Shown: positions 10,957-21,237, counted from the first letter of the stretch. The stretch: 48,876 nucleotides of DNA from Tritrichomonas foetus (GCA_001839685.1 MLAK01000885.1:1-48876); one strand, 5' to 3'. The notes: a model not told the origin generated them from the letters alone. Numbers and translations are program-made.

Positions 10957-11922
10957 TTATTTTGAATTTCTAACAATGTCATCTTTCCTATAAATTACAA
11001 GTCTATCAGGAGCATGCTCAATTGGACCATGTTCAAAGCAATAACTAATTGCTGCAGCTAAATACATTCCATCGCTCGAAAAAGACAAAGATGATACAGA
11101 CGTCTGAAAAAGTTTGTCATTTACATCACACAAGGATTGAACTTTCCGTTTAATTTTTACATCCCAAATATAAATCGCGCCATCTGTTCCTCCTGATGCA
11201 AGAAAATCTGTATTTGGCTGAAAAGCTATCGTATTTACAGGATAGACGGTTTTTGTGGACTCGTACGTGTCATTTTTTGGCTCGTTTAAATGCGCTTTAA
11301 ATGCATACGTTTTAGAGCTGTTATTTCTATTGATTACTGCTATCCTTCCTTGTACGACACTAACGGCGGTCATCGATTCGCATGCAGCAATACTTCGCGT
11401 GTTATATCCATGCATGAGTGTTTTTTCATTTGTCGATACATTCGTTTGACAGTCGATATGAATCATTCTGTTTTCACCGCAGCCACAGACAATTTCACTT
11501 GGTGGACTTGGGGCCATGCAATAAATCTTATCGTCGGTAACAAATTCCGTTATGAATTTTTTGGTTTTTGTGTTCCAAAATTTGACTATTCCGTCGTATG
11601 ATCCACTAGCGAGAATTTGTGTGCTTATTGAAAAAGCTAAACTGGAAATTGGTGCATTATGAAAACCAATTTGCGTGCCGTTGATATAAACAATTCCATC
11701 TGCGCCAGCACTTGCAATATCGTTAACTGAAATCCATTCGACAGCTAGCATTGGACAATCTAAATTAATTCGATTGATTCGTTCATTTATGAAAATATCA
11801 TAACAATCAACAAATCCATTCCAGGTACTAAGTGCGAGTACTTCTTGCTTCCATGGATTTATTTTGATACATGATATGCCATCTACTCCTCGAAGTGTTA
11901 TTTCATTGAACAGTTTGAACAT
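10957..11922 (-). CDS. BUB3: Mitotic checkpoint protein Bub3 (WD40)
   Basis: A 321-residue single-domain beta-propeller, almost the same length as human Bub3 (328). WD-type blades are visible: ISSLAFSISTQILASGSYDGIVKFWN near residues 95-120 and the highly Bub3-like stretch GRIAVINRN, YAFKAHLNEP, VYPVNTIAFQPNTDFLASGGTDGAIYIWD near residues 195-260. The last part, SVSSLSFSSDGMYLAAAISYCFEHGPIEHAPDRLVIY, also follows the Bub3 ending. The related mRNA-export factor Rae1 is the main alternative, but the spacing and the YAFKAHL/VYPVN block fit Bub3 better. Bub3 brings Bub1/Mad3 proteins to unattached kinetochores to delay anaphase. The gene starts with ATG and is head-to-head with a PP2A-type phosphatase 347 bases away. 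Confidence 0.82.
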   Translation of the reverse strand: MFKLFNEITLRGVDGISCIKINPWKQEVLALSTWNGFVDCYDIFINERINRINLDCPMLAVEWISVNDIASAGADGIVYINGTQIGFHNAPISSLAFSISTQILASGSYDGIVKFWNTKTKKFITEFVTDDKIYCMAPSPPSEIVCGCGENRMIHIDCQTNVSTNEKTLMHGYNTRSIAACESMTAVSVVQGRIAVINRNNSSKTYAFKAHLNEPKNDTYESTKTVYPVNTIAFQPNTDFLASGGTDGAIYIWDVKIKRKVQSLCDVNDKLFQTSVSSLSFSSDGMYLAAAISYCFEHGPIEHAPDRLVIYRKDDIVRNSK

Positions 11923-12269
11923 GAATTTGGACTTTGTTGAATTAATAAACGGCTACTTTTTGTTCCCCAAGCACATTTGAGAATGAAGTGAATGAAATAT
12001 GCCAGTATATTTATCTCAGAAAAGAAAAAATGTCTTCATTAAAAACATTTTCTGTGGTGATATTGATATTTTTCAGAACATGGGACCATATAAAAACGTG
12101 AAAGTAGATTTTTTAGAATTTTTTTCAACGAGAAAGCCAAATAAACTATGAAAAAAAATGATGATTCAATATATCAATCCGAAAAAAATTATTTTGTGAC
12201 GAATTCTTATTTGATATTTCAGAATAATCCAAAAGTGACAGATTTTCCAAAAAAAATCCAAATTTAAAA
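11923..12269. promoter_or_regulatory. Divergent intergenic region shared by Bub3 and PP2A-type phosphatase
   Basis: This 347-bp gap separates two divergently transcribed genes, so both promoters must lie in it. It is strongly AT-rich. TCA-pyrimidine/AT stretches near each ATG (for example TTTCAGAATAATCC upstream of the phosphatase) are weak initiator candidates. No shared operator can be identified by eye. Confidence 0.45.
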
Positions 12270-13199
12270 ATGAGTTCCGATAAACAAATCGACGACATCA
12301 TTTCCAAGATCGAAACCGGCGGCTTTCCCACCGTCGAAGATATCAACTACATCACATCCAAAGCCAAAGAACTTTTTTCCACTTTCCCGAACGTCATCAA
12401 AGTCCATTCTCCAGTTACGATCTGCGGCGACATCCACGGTCAATTCGGCGACCTCATCGAACTATTCAAAATAAATGGTCGCGTTCCCTACACGAACTAC
12501 CTTTTTATGGGCGATTACGTTGATCGCGGTAATCAGTCCATCGAGACAGTTACCTACCTTTTCGCGCTCAAGTTGAAGTACCCAAGTCACATCACCCTCC
12601 TCCGCGGAAACCACGAAAGCGCCGGAATATCCCAACATTTCGGCTTCCGCGATGAATGTGTAACTAGATACGGAGATGACGCCGTCTGGCAAACCTATAT
12701 CAATACGTTCAATACACTTCCACTCGCCGCGCATATTGACGGTCGCATCTGCTGCGTTCACGGAGGATTATCGCCTGAAATAAAAACCATCGCGGATATC
12801 GAAAAAATTGACAGATTTCGAGAAATTCCCCATGATGGGCCAATGTGTGATCTTGTTTGGTCGGACCCATCAACAATTCAGGGTTTCCAGCCATCAATGA
12901 GAGACGCGGGCTTTCAATTTGGGGCAGACGTCACAAAAAGTTGGAATACTTTAAACGGTCTCGACTTTACAGCGCGAGCTCACCAGCTCGTCATGACTGG
13001 GCTCGAATTCGCACACGATGATCAAGTTGTAACAATATTTAGTGCTCCCGATTACTGCATGAGATGTGGAAATACCGCTGGTGTTCTCGAATTGGACGAA
13101 AAATTACGAAGGCGCGAAATCAGATTTGTAACTCCAAGACTCCTCGATGAACGGAATGATGATGTTCCTGAGTACTTCAGGTTCGATCTTGACGATTAA
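12270..13199 (+). CDS. PP2A-type serine/threonine protein phosphatase catalytic subunit
   Basis: 309 residues, the usual length of PP2A catalytic subunits. All metal-binding signatures are intact: GDIHGQ (53-58), GDYVDRG (81-87), RGNHE (112-116), and HGGLSP starting at His164, plus LVWSDP, RAHQ and SAPDYC. The stretch VPYTNYLFMGDYVDRG and LPLAAHIDGRICCVHGGLSP place it with PP2A/PP4/PP6 rather than PP1. Two changes stand out. The conserved tyrosines after YVDRG are replaced by NQS, and the C-terminus ends PEYFRFDLDD instead of the PDYFL that is carboxymethylated in PP2A. The first ~550 bases are clearly richer in G+C and C-ending codons than the rest of the gene and its neighbours. The stop codon is followed by A, forming TAAA. 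Confidence 0.93.
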   Translation: MSSDKQIDDIISKIETGGFPTVEDINYITSKAKELFSTFPNVIKVHSPVTICGDIHGQFGDLIELFKINGRVPYTNYLFMGDYVDRGNQSIETVTYLFALKLKYPSHITLLRGNHESAGISQHFGFRDECVTRYGDDAVWQTYINTFNTLPLAAHIDGRICCVHGGLSPEIKTIADIEKIDRFREIPHDGPMCDLVWSDPSTIQGFQPSMRDAGFQFGADVTKSWNTLNGLDFTARAHQLVMTGLEFAHDDQVVTIFSAPDYCMRCGNTAGVLELDEKLRRREIRFVTPRLLDERNDDVPEYFRFDLDD

Positions 13200-13760
13200 A
13201 ATGTTATAAATTTCGAATTTATGTATAATTATTTTTATGTATTTTTTATTTCATGCCAAAATAATTGAAAGTGTTTCCCAAATGCACTTTTTTAGAAAAA
13301 CATTATTGAGCGTCTGAAAAGCCATTTTCAACTCGATTTTATTTATAAATCAGATAAATAATTGATTCACTATTAACATTGTTAAATTTATATCATACTT
13401 GATTTTGATTTTACTTTTGAATCATATAAATTGATGTTATCAAAACATAGGATGTTACAATTTCTGCTATCGAGTCATAAACTAAGTTTGTTGATTAGGA
13501 ATTGATTGTTTATTCTGCAATTCTTTTTAATTTGAGATTTTCTTTTTCAATTCATTTACCCCAAAATCGCAAACTTTTCCCCTTTCTGTTTTACAAGATA
13601 TGGTTATAATTCGACGAAAATCTGACAATTGTCAGANTTTTATTGATAGTTTTTTTCAATATTAAAATAACTTTTTGATTAAATTAATGTACGGTTAGAA
13701 TGGATCATTTCACTTTTTATATTCTCACATATGTATATTTAATTTCTAATTTCAGACTTA
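13200..13760. other. AT-rich spacer between phosphatase and transposase
   Basis: No gene supported. It contains one ambiguous base (N at 13637) next to a perfect palindrome at 13621-13636, annotated separately. The right part is the 5' flank of the transposase and may contain the left end of the transposon. Confidence 0.5.
13617..13641. repeat. Palindrome abutting an ambiguous base
   Basis: The 16-base perfect palindrome TCTGACAATTGTCAGA (13621-13636) is preceded by AAAA and followed by N then TTTT. If the N is ignored, symmetry extends to 24 bases. It may be a genuine inverted repeat near the transposon's left end or an assembly join between two copies of an inverted terminal repeat. I could not find a matching repeat beyond the 3' end of the transposase. 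Confidence 0.5.
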
Positions 13761-15083
13761 ATGGGGAAGAAAAGAAAGTATTCCAAAAGAAAACAAATAC
13801 TACTTCCGTTGACGAATATTCGAAAAGTGCCCAAGTTTCCGAAACTGGTCAAAAACCATCATGTGTGGATGAATGATTCCATCAATGAAGTAGCTCCCAT
13901 ATGGGAATACTTGAAAATGAAGGAATTACCATATGGGGCGCTTAAACAAGTTTCACATGATACGAATATAAAATATCAAACGCTTAAAAAATGGCGACAA
14001 AAATTTAAAAAAGACCCTAACTACACTCCATATGAAGCACTAGGGGTAACAACGCTCCCAAATGAAACAGAAGATCAACTATTCAATTTAGTATCTGATA
14101 AACTTAATAACGGAACTCCATTCACCTTGAACGAACTTCAAGACACAGCAATTCATTTGTATCAACAATTATCCATGGAACAAGTTGGTAGAGATCGTTT
14201 CTCGGCCACAAATTCTTGGGCTTACAGATTCCTTGACAAATACGGCCTATCGGTGAGATCATCAAAACCCAGTAAAAAGGGAGAAGTGGATCCAAAGTTT
14301 ATTGACATCTTTATAGAAAAATTAACACATGCAGCTCAAGATTATCATCCTGAAAGAATCTTCAATATGGATGAAACTTTTGTCCATGTGTGTTGCCCAC
14401 CTTCCAAAGTAATTGGCAGGAAAGGAGCTGAAAACGTTCCATCTTTTATTAATGAAGATGAAAAAAGTGGTTTTACATGTTTAACAACAATTAGCTTTGG
14501 GGGAACTATACTTGAACCAATATTTCTCACGAAAGGTAATCAAGAAAACTCCGAAATGCAATTCGGAGAAGCCTGGAATTATGAAAATGATATCAAAATA
14601 ATGAAAAGTGAAACAGGTTGGGCAACCAGTGAAGTGATGTGTCAATACATTAAATGGTTATCAGAACAAGTTAATAATGAGCCTTGCTGTTTAGTCTTAG
14701 ATGTATACAGCACGCATAAAGATGCAATTGTCAGAGAACTTGCACAGAGTTTGCAAATAGATCTCATTTTTGTCCCCGCCAATGGTACTGGTTCCTTTCA
14801 GCCATTAGATAGAAAGATCTTTGGAATTATTAAGGCTAAAATGAAAAAAGCGTGGGATATTTCACGGAGAAAAGCAATTGAAGGGAATTCAGTTTGGAAT
14901 AAAGCTTTAGCTGCACGAACATTCAAAGAAATACTTAATAAAGTAAGCAGTCATGCATATAAATCAGCATGGAACATTCCTGGTTTCCCCATGATAAGTA
15001 AATGTGAAAATAAGATTTCTAGCACAGATGATACGGATGATACAGATTATAATTTTGAAGATGAGTTTTTAGAGTATTTTTAA
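13761..15083 (+). mobile_element. pogo/Tigger-like DDE transposase, intact frame
   Basis: A 440-residue frame starting with ATG. The N-terminus is basic (MGKKRKYSKRKQ), then comes a helix-turn-helix region of the CENP-B/pogo kind (residues ~40-165, with NIKYQTLKKWRQKFKK and ATNSWAYRFLDKYGLS). The DDE_1 catalytic core follows: NMDET with Asp204, LVLDVYSTH with Asp314, and QPLDRKIFG with Asp350. The last two acidic residues are separated by 35 residues, in the range of Tc1/mariner-pogo elements. It should cut and paste DNA between terminal inverted repeats at TA sites. The frame is undamaged, so the element may be recently active. Terminal repeats could not be delimited because both flanks contain ambiguous bases and a duplicated 3' end. 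Confidence 0.85.
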
Positions 15084-15260
15084 TCATCATCAACAAGTGT
15101 ATTTACTATTTCGAACTCATATTCAGCTAGAACAACTCATGATATTGGTAAGAGAAGGTGTACATTCCGTGAATTTTGCGAAATCAATTCATTTTGAAAT
15201 AAAAAGTAGGAAATGAATCAGCTCAAACAGTTTTTTGTGGATCATTTAATGTAAATTCAT
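14786..15260 (+). repeat. Left arm of a 475-bp inverted duplication (transposase 3' end)
   Basis: This segment covers the last ~100 codons of the transposase plus 177 bases downstream. It recurs in reverse orientation at 16086-16560 without a length change; I saw one mismatch (a T/C difference in the GTGGAYCATTT segment). The copies are otherwise the same over the parts I compared, and the encoded C-terminal peptide is identical. Confidence 0.85.
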
Positions 15261-15299
15261 GAAATTATGAATTTTTACCTTTAGATGAAAAAAATGTTT

Positions 15300-15713
15300 T
15301 CATTTCCAACTTCTGTGAAAACAATAACAAGAATATATTTCTTTTGGAGCTTTTCCACTTTTAACTGCAAAATCACAAGCTATTTTTTTGATGGCAGAAA
15401 TAATGTGACAGAAAAGGTCGGTAATAACAAAAGGATATGCTTCAATCAACAATGTAAACGATTCTTCACTTACTTTAATAGAGTGAATGGTAAATTTTCT
15501 GGTCTTGAGGCAATCACGAATGGCATGAAGAGTAATTTGAATAAAAATGCTTTCACATCTGTGAAATAGTAGAACTTAGAACAGGAGCAAAGAAGCAGAT
15601 TCACCATTAGTTTCACGAATCACTATATCACTTGGTAAGATTTCATATAAAAGTTTTGAACTTTGAACTTTAGTTTTCTTTTCCCCCTCCTTCTTTTTTT
15701 CTGCGTCTTCTTA
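15300..15713 (-). pseudogene. Coding-like relic with an internal stop, unknown family
   Basis: One minus-strand reading frame is open here apart from a single in-frame TAA. Before the stop it reads, among others, SSKLLYEILPSDIVIRETN; after it, LHAIRDCLKTRKFTIHSIKV and later KVSEESFTLLIEAYPFVIT. Composition and helix-like periodicity look protein-coding, but I do not recognise the family. There is no ATG at its 5' end, and a stop lies directly upstream. It sits between the two arms of the inverted duplication. A plus-strand open frame of 94 codons over the same bases (from 15285) looks like its shadow. Confidence 0.35.
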
Positions 15714-16085
15714 TTCATTAATTAAATTCGATTTTACCTTTATAACCAGAACAAGAAAAATCATTTTTCATCTCTTTCAAGTCTTAATAAAATCACAGCG
15801 TATGGAAAATTTCTAAATATTATCATTATTGAGAGAGACATCATCTATATTTATATAAGTCTATTTATAAATATGTATAGCTTAAGTTGTAAACATCATT
15901 TTTGTTGTATCTTAACAATATTGTATTTATTGAATCTTTTTCTAAATCAACGATTGATGTCTTGACCGAGCATTGATCAGGCGTGAAGCGATTAATCCAG
16001 AAATTGGCATATCACTTCTTCTCCTACTTTCATATCTTCGTACTTTTAGCATGTTAATAATTGTACATGCCAAATTTATTCGAAN

Positions 16086-16560
16086 ATGAATTTACATTAA
16101 ATGGTCCACAAAAAACTGTTTGAGCTGATTCATTTCCTACTTTTTATTTCAAAATGAATTGATTTCGCAAAATTCACGGAATGTACACCTTCTCTTACCA
16201 ATATCATGAGTTGTTCTAGCTGAATATGAGTTCGAAATAGTAAATACACTTGTTGATGATGATTAAAAATACTCTAAAAACTCATCTTCAAAATTATAAT
16301 CTGTATCATCCGTATCATCTGTGCTAGAAATCTTATTTTCACATTTACTTATCATGGGGAAACCAGGAATGTTCCATGCTGATTTATATGCATGACTGCT
16401 TACTTTATTAAGTATTTCTTTGAATGTTCGTGCAGCTAAAGCTTTATTCCAAACTGAATTCCCTTCAATTGCTTTTCTCCGTGAAATATCCCACGCTTTT
16501 TTCATTTTAGCCTTAATAATTCCAAAGATCTTTCTATCTAATGGCTGAAAGGAACCAGTA
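16086..16560 (-). repeat. Right arm of the inverted duplication, truncated transposase copy
   Basis: Reverse-complement copy of 14786-15260. It encodes the transposase C-terminus from TGSFQPLDRKIFG to the stop (16263 to about 16560, minus strand), lacking the N-terminus, the first two catalytic aspartates and any start codon. Similarity ends exactly at the N at 16085 on one side and at a Tn5 mosaic end on the other. I read it as a misassembled or chimeric piece rather than a second element. Confidence 0.8.
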
Positions 16561-16579
16561 CTGTCTCTTATACACATCT
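16561..16579. other. Tn5/Nextera mosaic end, a sequencing-library artefact
   Basis: CTGTCTCTTATACACATCT is the exact 19-base hyperactive Tn5 mosaic end used in tagmentation libraries. Nothing of IS50/Tn5 surrounds it. On the minus strand it would extend the truncated transposase frame by the residues MCIRDS, a familiar adapter-derived peptide, so any protein predicted with that start is artificial. Confidence 0.95.
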
Positions 16580-17775
16580 CTAATTAATAAACGAAATAAC
16601 ATTTCACGACTTGATAATAACTAAAAGGAAAAATAACGATAATTTATTGATGATTTTCATTCAATATATTGATTGTAAGATTGTATTACATCACCAGATA
16701 ATATATTATATTTGACTTCTTAGAAAATTAAATGATAATATCTAAAATTAAAGAAAAGCAAAATAATATCGACTTTTTCGATGTAATTTTGAGCAAATTT
16801 ACCTCACCAACTTGGATGGATTAAAAGTGAAAATTCAGTAGTCAATAAAATTATCAATGAAGAAATAACAACAAGTTTTCTGACTTAAAAACGTATATCA
16901 GCATATAATTCACGCGTTGCTATTAAGAAATATAAGGATAAAACACAAAAACAAGAAAAAATGAAAACCGCTATTTTGATGATTTGTGGCTATTTTTTTA
17001 TTTTCGGCTCTAACTGAAATATAGAATTATATTTGACGCGATAATTTCTATTTCCAGAAATAACTTTTGAATTTCCTTTGAATAAAAATTATTGAGAAAT
17101 GTAAATGATTCCATTTTTGGCGCGAATTTTTTTATTTTTGCAACATATAGAACACATCTCATTTAGATTAATTTCACTTGAGGTACTTGGTAAATTTTGT
17201 TTGAAGGTCGTTTTTTTAGACGATTAATGTCAGATAAAGTGTCCCAAAAAATCTAATTTTCGTTGAATTACCGATTATATGTTTTTGTACGTGTTTAAAA
17301 ATATGTGCCCCAAAATACGAAACAAGAAAACATCTGTGTATAATGATGAAAGGATTTCAATTTTTTTTGCGATCGATGTTTTTAGTGGAAAAGAGCTATT
17401 TTGCTGTGCATGCAAAGGCGAATAATCGTGTAAAAGGTATCGAATAGAAAATCATTTCTCGGCGAGTTATGATCATTTTCTGATATTTTTCGGTAAATAA
17501 CGTATTTTATTCAATATGTTATCGTACGTTTTTTGGCAAAATGGTCGTCAAAAGGGGAAAAGTATACGATTTTGGGGTATAAGTATGGAAATCACACGAA
17601 ATGCTGAAATAGGATAATAGCTTTGCTTTCTTCATACCTAACTGTAAACCTTAATTTTCTTTGAATTCTAAAGACTAGAAGTTGGTATAAATGTATGTAA
17701 TTGATAATTAATTTAGGTAAGTGTGTTAGAAAAAAGAAGTTCATATGATTCAGTCATTGGAATCAAGAGTTAAAA
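16580..17775. other. AT-rich region without a recognisable gene
   Basis: About 1.2 kb with no credible open frame and no repeat or RNA gene that I can identify. It lies between the adapter junction and the end of the ankyrin pseudogene, so its linkage to sequence left of 16560 is doubtful. Confidence 0.55.
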
Positions 17776-20700
17776 TTATTTTCCTCCTGATATTTCGACA
17801 ATATTGGTAAATCCCCTGGTCACAGCGAGTTGATAAGCCGTTGCATGAAATTTCAATGAAAATTTGGATTCTACACAAGAATTCACCTCGAGTTGCAAAG
17901 AAAATTCTATCTCTAATATTGAGATCTAGATTTGGTTGATGAATTAAAAGTTTTACAATATTATAGTGGCTGTTGGAACAAGCAAGATGAAGAGGTGTCC
18001 TTTGAATATCATTCGAAATATCATTTAGTGAACAAGTAAAACGATAAACAAATGAAGCAAATGCGATCTTTCCGGTTTATATTTATATTAGGTTGTTTCA
18101 ACAACAATTCAGTAATTTCTAAGTTATTTGAAGAGCATGTAATGTGAAGTTCTGTTCTTTGGATGGTGATTTAAATTCCATTTCTAAGAAAAGAAAAATT
18201 ATTAAAAGTGAATTGAGATTGAATCATAAGAATTGATATCAATGTGCTGGCTTTTCAATAAAAGTTCAACCAAATTATAAACTTTTAATGCACAAGCAAA
18301 ATAAAGTGGTGTTCCATGACTTATAATTATCAATTTTTTATCAAGATTTCTCAAAACTATGAATAAAATATCAATATGTTGTTTTTTGATTTACATCAAT
18401 ATTTTCCCGTTTCCCTAAAAGTTCGACAATTTCATAATGTTTCCCACCTATTGCATCGTGAAGTGGTGTCATTTATATATACATTGATATTTCTTTTGTA
18501 ATCAGAAATTAATTATAAACCTGGTAGCATCTGTACAGTATTAATTATTAAATTTTTAATCATAAAACAAATTTATGACTAAGTCATATTTGCCTTTACA
18601 TCATGAAGTGTTATTTCATAAAACCTAGAATGAATTCTCATACTTTTTACACTGGGGATGTGAATAAAAATTAATAAACATCTGTTTATAAATTAACTAG
18701 ATCATTTTGAAAATAAAAATCAATAATCTAATGATCTAACAATAATTCTACAATATTATAATGTTTATAGAGGCATGCAATGGAAAATAGTGCTTTTTGG
18801 AAATAAATATATTTGTTCTAAAGGAAATTCTGAAGAATTATGAATAGTTGATAATATATTATTGACCATAATAAGATCAAGATAGGGATGTTTTAAAAGA
18901 AATTCTACTATTTTGTAGTAATTCTTTGAGCAGGCTATATGAATAATTGCATCATTAATATTCAATAAAGCTCCTTTTATCTAGTAGAAATAACTTCGAA
19001 TTACACAAGCAAATATTATTCTTAATATTTACTTCTTTAGTATAGTGTTTTAATAGTATCTCAATTATTTTAATATAGCCATTTGTGCATGAGATGGCAT
19101 ATGTTGAATATAAGAATGAAATTCCTAATGTAACAAAAAGGAACAATGCAAAACCATAAAAGCATTATCTTCTTTTGAAAAAATATCAATATTGGCTTGT
19201 AAAGAGAGTAGTTCAGCAATTTTATCCAATCATTGAGCACAGACATAGTAAAATGGTGTATTTTAAATATTCATCAAGAATAACAAATGTAAACAAAGGG
19301 TAATGATGAATTGGAACGAAAAATATTATCTTTAGCGTTTATAACGATATTGGAGTGCTTCATTCAACGATTTGGCATTGATTGATAGAGCATGCATAAT
19401 GAAGTGGTGTTTCATGAATATGAATCTACAATTCCATTTATGCAATAAAATGAACATTCAGATCGTTCAAAAGAAACCTCAATTATATTTCGGGAATTGA
19501 TATCAATAATTTTTTAATTTAATAAAAGCTAAACAATGTCTGAGTATCCATTTGAACAAACCTTATGAAGAGGATTTCTTTAAAATAATTGTGAGTTTCC
19601 TAAAAGATACCATATCTCCAATTTCAATATTTGATTGTTTGAATAAAAGCTCGACGATTTCAAAGCGAGCTTCTGAGCATGTAGTATGAAATGGTGTTTT
19701 GTAAATAACATTGAAAAAATTCTCTTTTTATATAAATAATAGCTATGAATTTTTAACACTAATATTATCTTGTGAATCTTGTTAAATGTGGTATTTTTTA
19801 ATAAATTTTCAATCATTTCATAATATCCTTCAGCACAAATAAAGTGAAGCAATGTTCAAAAAATTCAAAATACTGATTCCTTTAATATTTCAGAGATAAC
19901 CATGAATAACAAATTAAAATATCATTCTTAGCATTAACATCAACATCTAATTGATAATTGTGAATTAATCATAATAATTTTGGTTAACAAGTTGACAGAA
20001 TTTGGATTAGTGGAAGGATTTACACATGGACTTAATTTAAATTCTATGAGTTTTTGAATAATATTGCTATCTAGACTTTCATTACTATCTGAACTTTCAT
20101 CATTTTTTAAATTTTCATCGATATGGTGATCATAGATGCTCAAATATATTCCAAAATAAGATTAAAATTATTAGTATATGCGAAATATATAAATCTTTGT
20201 GATAAAGTTGGTGGACGAATATCCAAAGTAACATTGAAGTATTCAGTGATTTCATATTGATTATATTGAAGTGATGCATAATAAAAGTCTTTTGTAAATT
20301 TATATTTCGATGCTTCTTCATAGCTGCCTCCAATAATCTATAAACAAGTGATGTTTAAGTATATTTTACTTTGGCAATCCAAAAATATTGAAAAATATTA
20401 ATAGAACCAGCAGCCATAGAATATTCGAGAAGACTAATTTTATCATTTTTCATGATATATTCATTATTTTCAAAAATTGATAAGCGTTTCGCATCAATTT
20501 TAAACTTTTCTTGTGGGACAATATCTTTTAGAAAGAGATCAATATTATCATCTCATATATTTTAAGCTATCTATTCCAATGAATGAATATTTTCTCTATT
20601 TTCAACAGCAATTCGTTTGTCTCCATTTTGGCCTCCATAATACGAAAATAATAGATTAAAATCTTTTTTTCTTTTTATAAAATTAAAACTATAATTTTTT

Positions 20701-20960
20701 AATTTCTGGGACAAAATATACAAACAAAAGTAAAATATTGTTATATATTGAAATATCTTTTTCTATTAATCTAATGTCAATAGCATCATTTTGAACAAGA
20801 AATAAAAGAAGATGTTTATTCTTTTTTAAAAGAAATATAATGTTGATTGATGAAATTTTTGTTTCAATGAATTCTTTAAAGCATTAATTTTAAAATTAAA
20901 TGTTCCAAAATTACTTAATATATTAGAAGTTTGCTCTCACTCTTCCGGGCAAACCCATAA
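17776..20960 (-). pseudogene. Decayed ankyrin-repeat protein gene with DUF3447-type N-terminal region
   Basis: Minus-strand fragments in shifting frames reconstruct a trichomonad ankyrin protein. Near its 5' end (about 20950-20700) are hydrophobic helices of the DUF3447 type. At about 20575-20400 an open piece reads DDNIDLFLKDIVPQEKFKID and ends LLEYSMAAGSINIFQYFW, the typical lead-in to ankyrin repeats. Ankyrin units follow, for example HFICAEGYYEMIENLLKN (~19850), IHIACSKNYYKIVEFLLKH (~18950) and TPLHLACSNSHYNIVKLLIH (~17990). The last unit, TAYQLAVTRGFTNIVEISG, ends at a TAA at 17776-17778. Many frameshifts and stops separate the pieces, so it cannot make one protein. DUF3447 ankyrin genes form very large families in trichomonads, and this looks like a dead member. 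Boundaries are approximate. Confidence 0.8.
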
Positions 20961-21037
20961 AAGAATGAAAGATGGATAAAAACACGTAGAAAACCTTCAT
21001 AAAGAGAAAAATTATTGGATATAGATATTTTATTGAA

Positions 21038-21237
21038 TTAATCGAAAATAGATACAAGTTCGTGTGAAAGGTTGAGTTTATTGCAATCAAGAGTCGATAT
21101 CAATAATTTCTGAAGATTATTCATGACTTGTAATTCGTTTTTGAGTTCACCTAAATTCATTTCCAGATAACAATACAAACATTTTGATGCATGAAGATTC
21201 AGAATCTTATCAAACAAACTTTTTGATGAAATTCAGA
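21038..21237 (-). pseudogene. Short coding-like relic, unknown
   Basis: One minus-strand frame is open for about 64 codons between two stops, with helical, leucine-rich content (pieces FDKILNLHASKCLYCYLEMN and NLQKLLISTLDCNKLNLSHE) and no ATG near its start. It lies just upstream of the ankyrin pseudogene on the same strand. It could be part of that gene's original N-terminus or a fragment of another gene; I do not recognise it. Confidence 0.3.

Noticed and set aside
15285..15569. 94-codon plus frame between the inverted arms
   Set aside because: Looks like the shadow of the more protein-like minus-strand relic.
16263..16577. A 104-residue protein starting MCIRDSTGSFQ
   Set aside because: Its first residues are translated from the Tn5 mosaic end and the rest is the C-terminus of the duplicated transposase; it is an artefact.
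16561..16579. Natural Tn5/IS50 insertion
   Set aside because: Only the 19-bp mosaic end is present, with no IS50 sequence around it, in a eukaryotic genome and at a chimeric junction.
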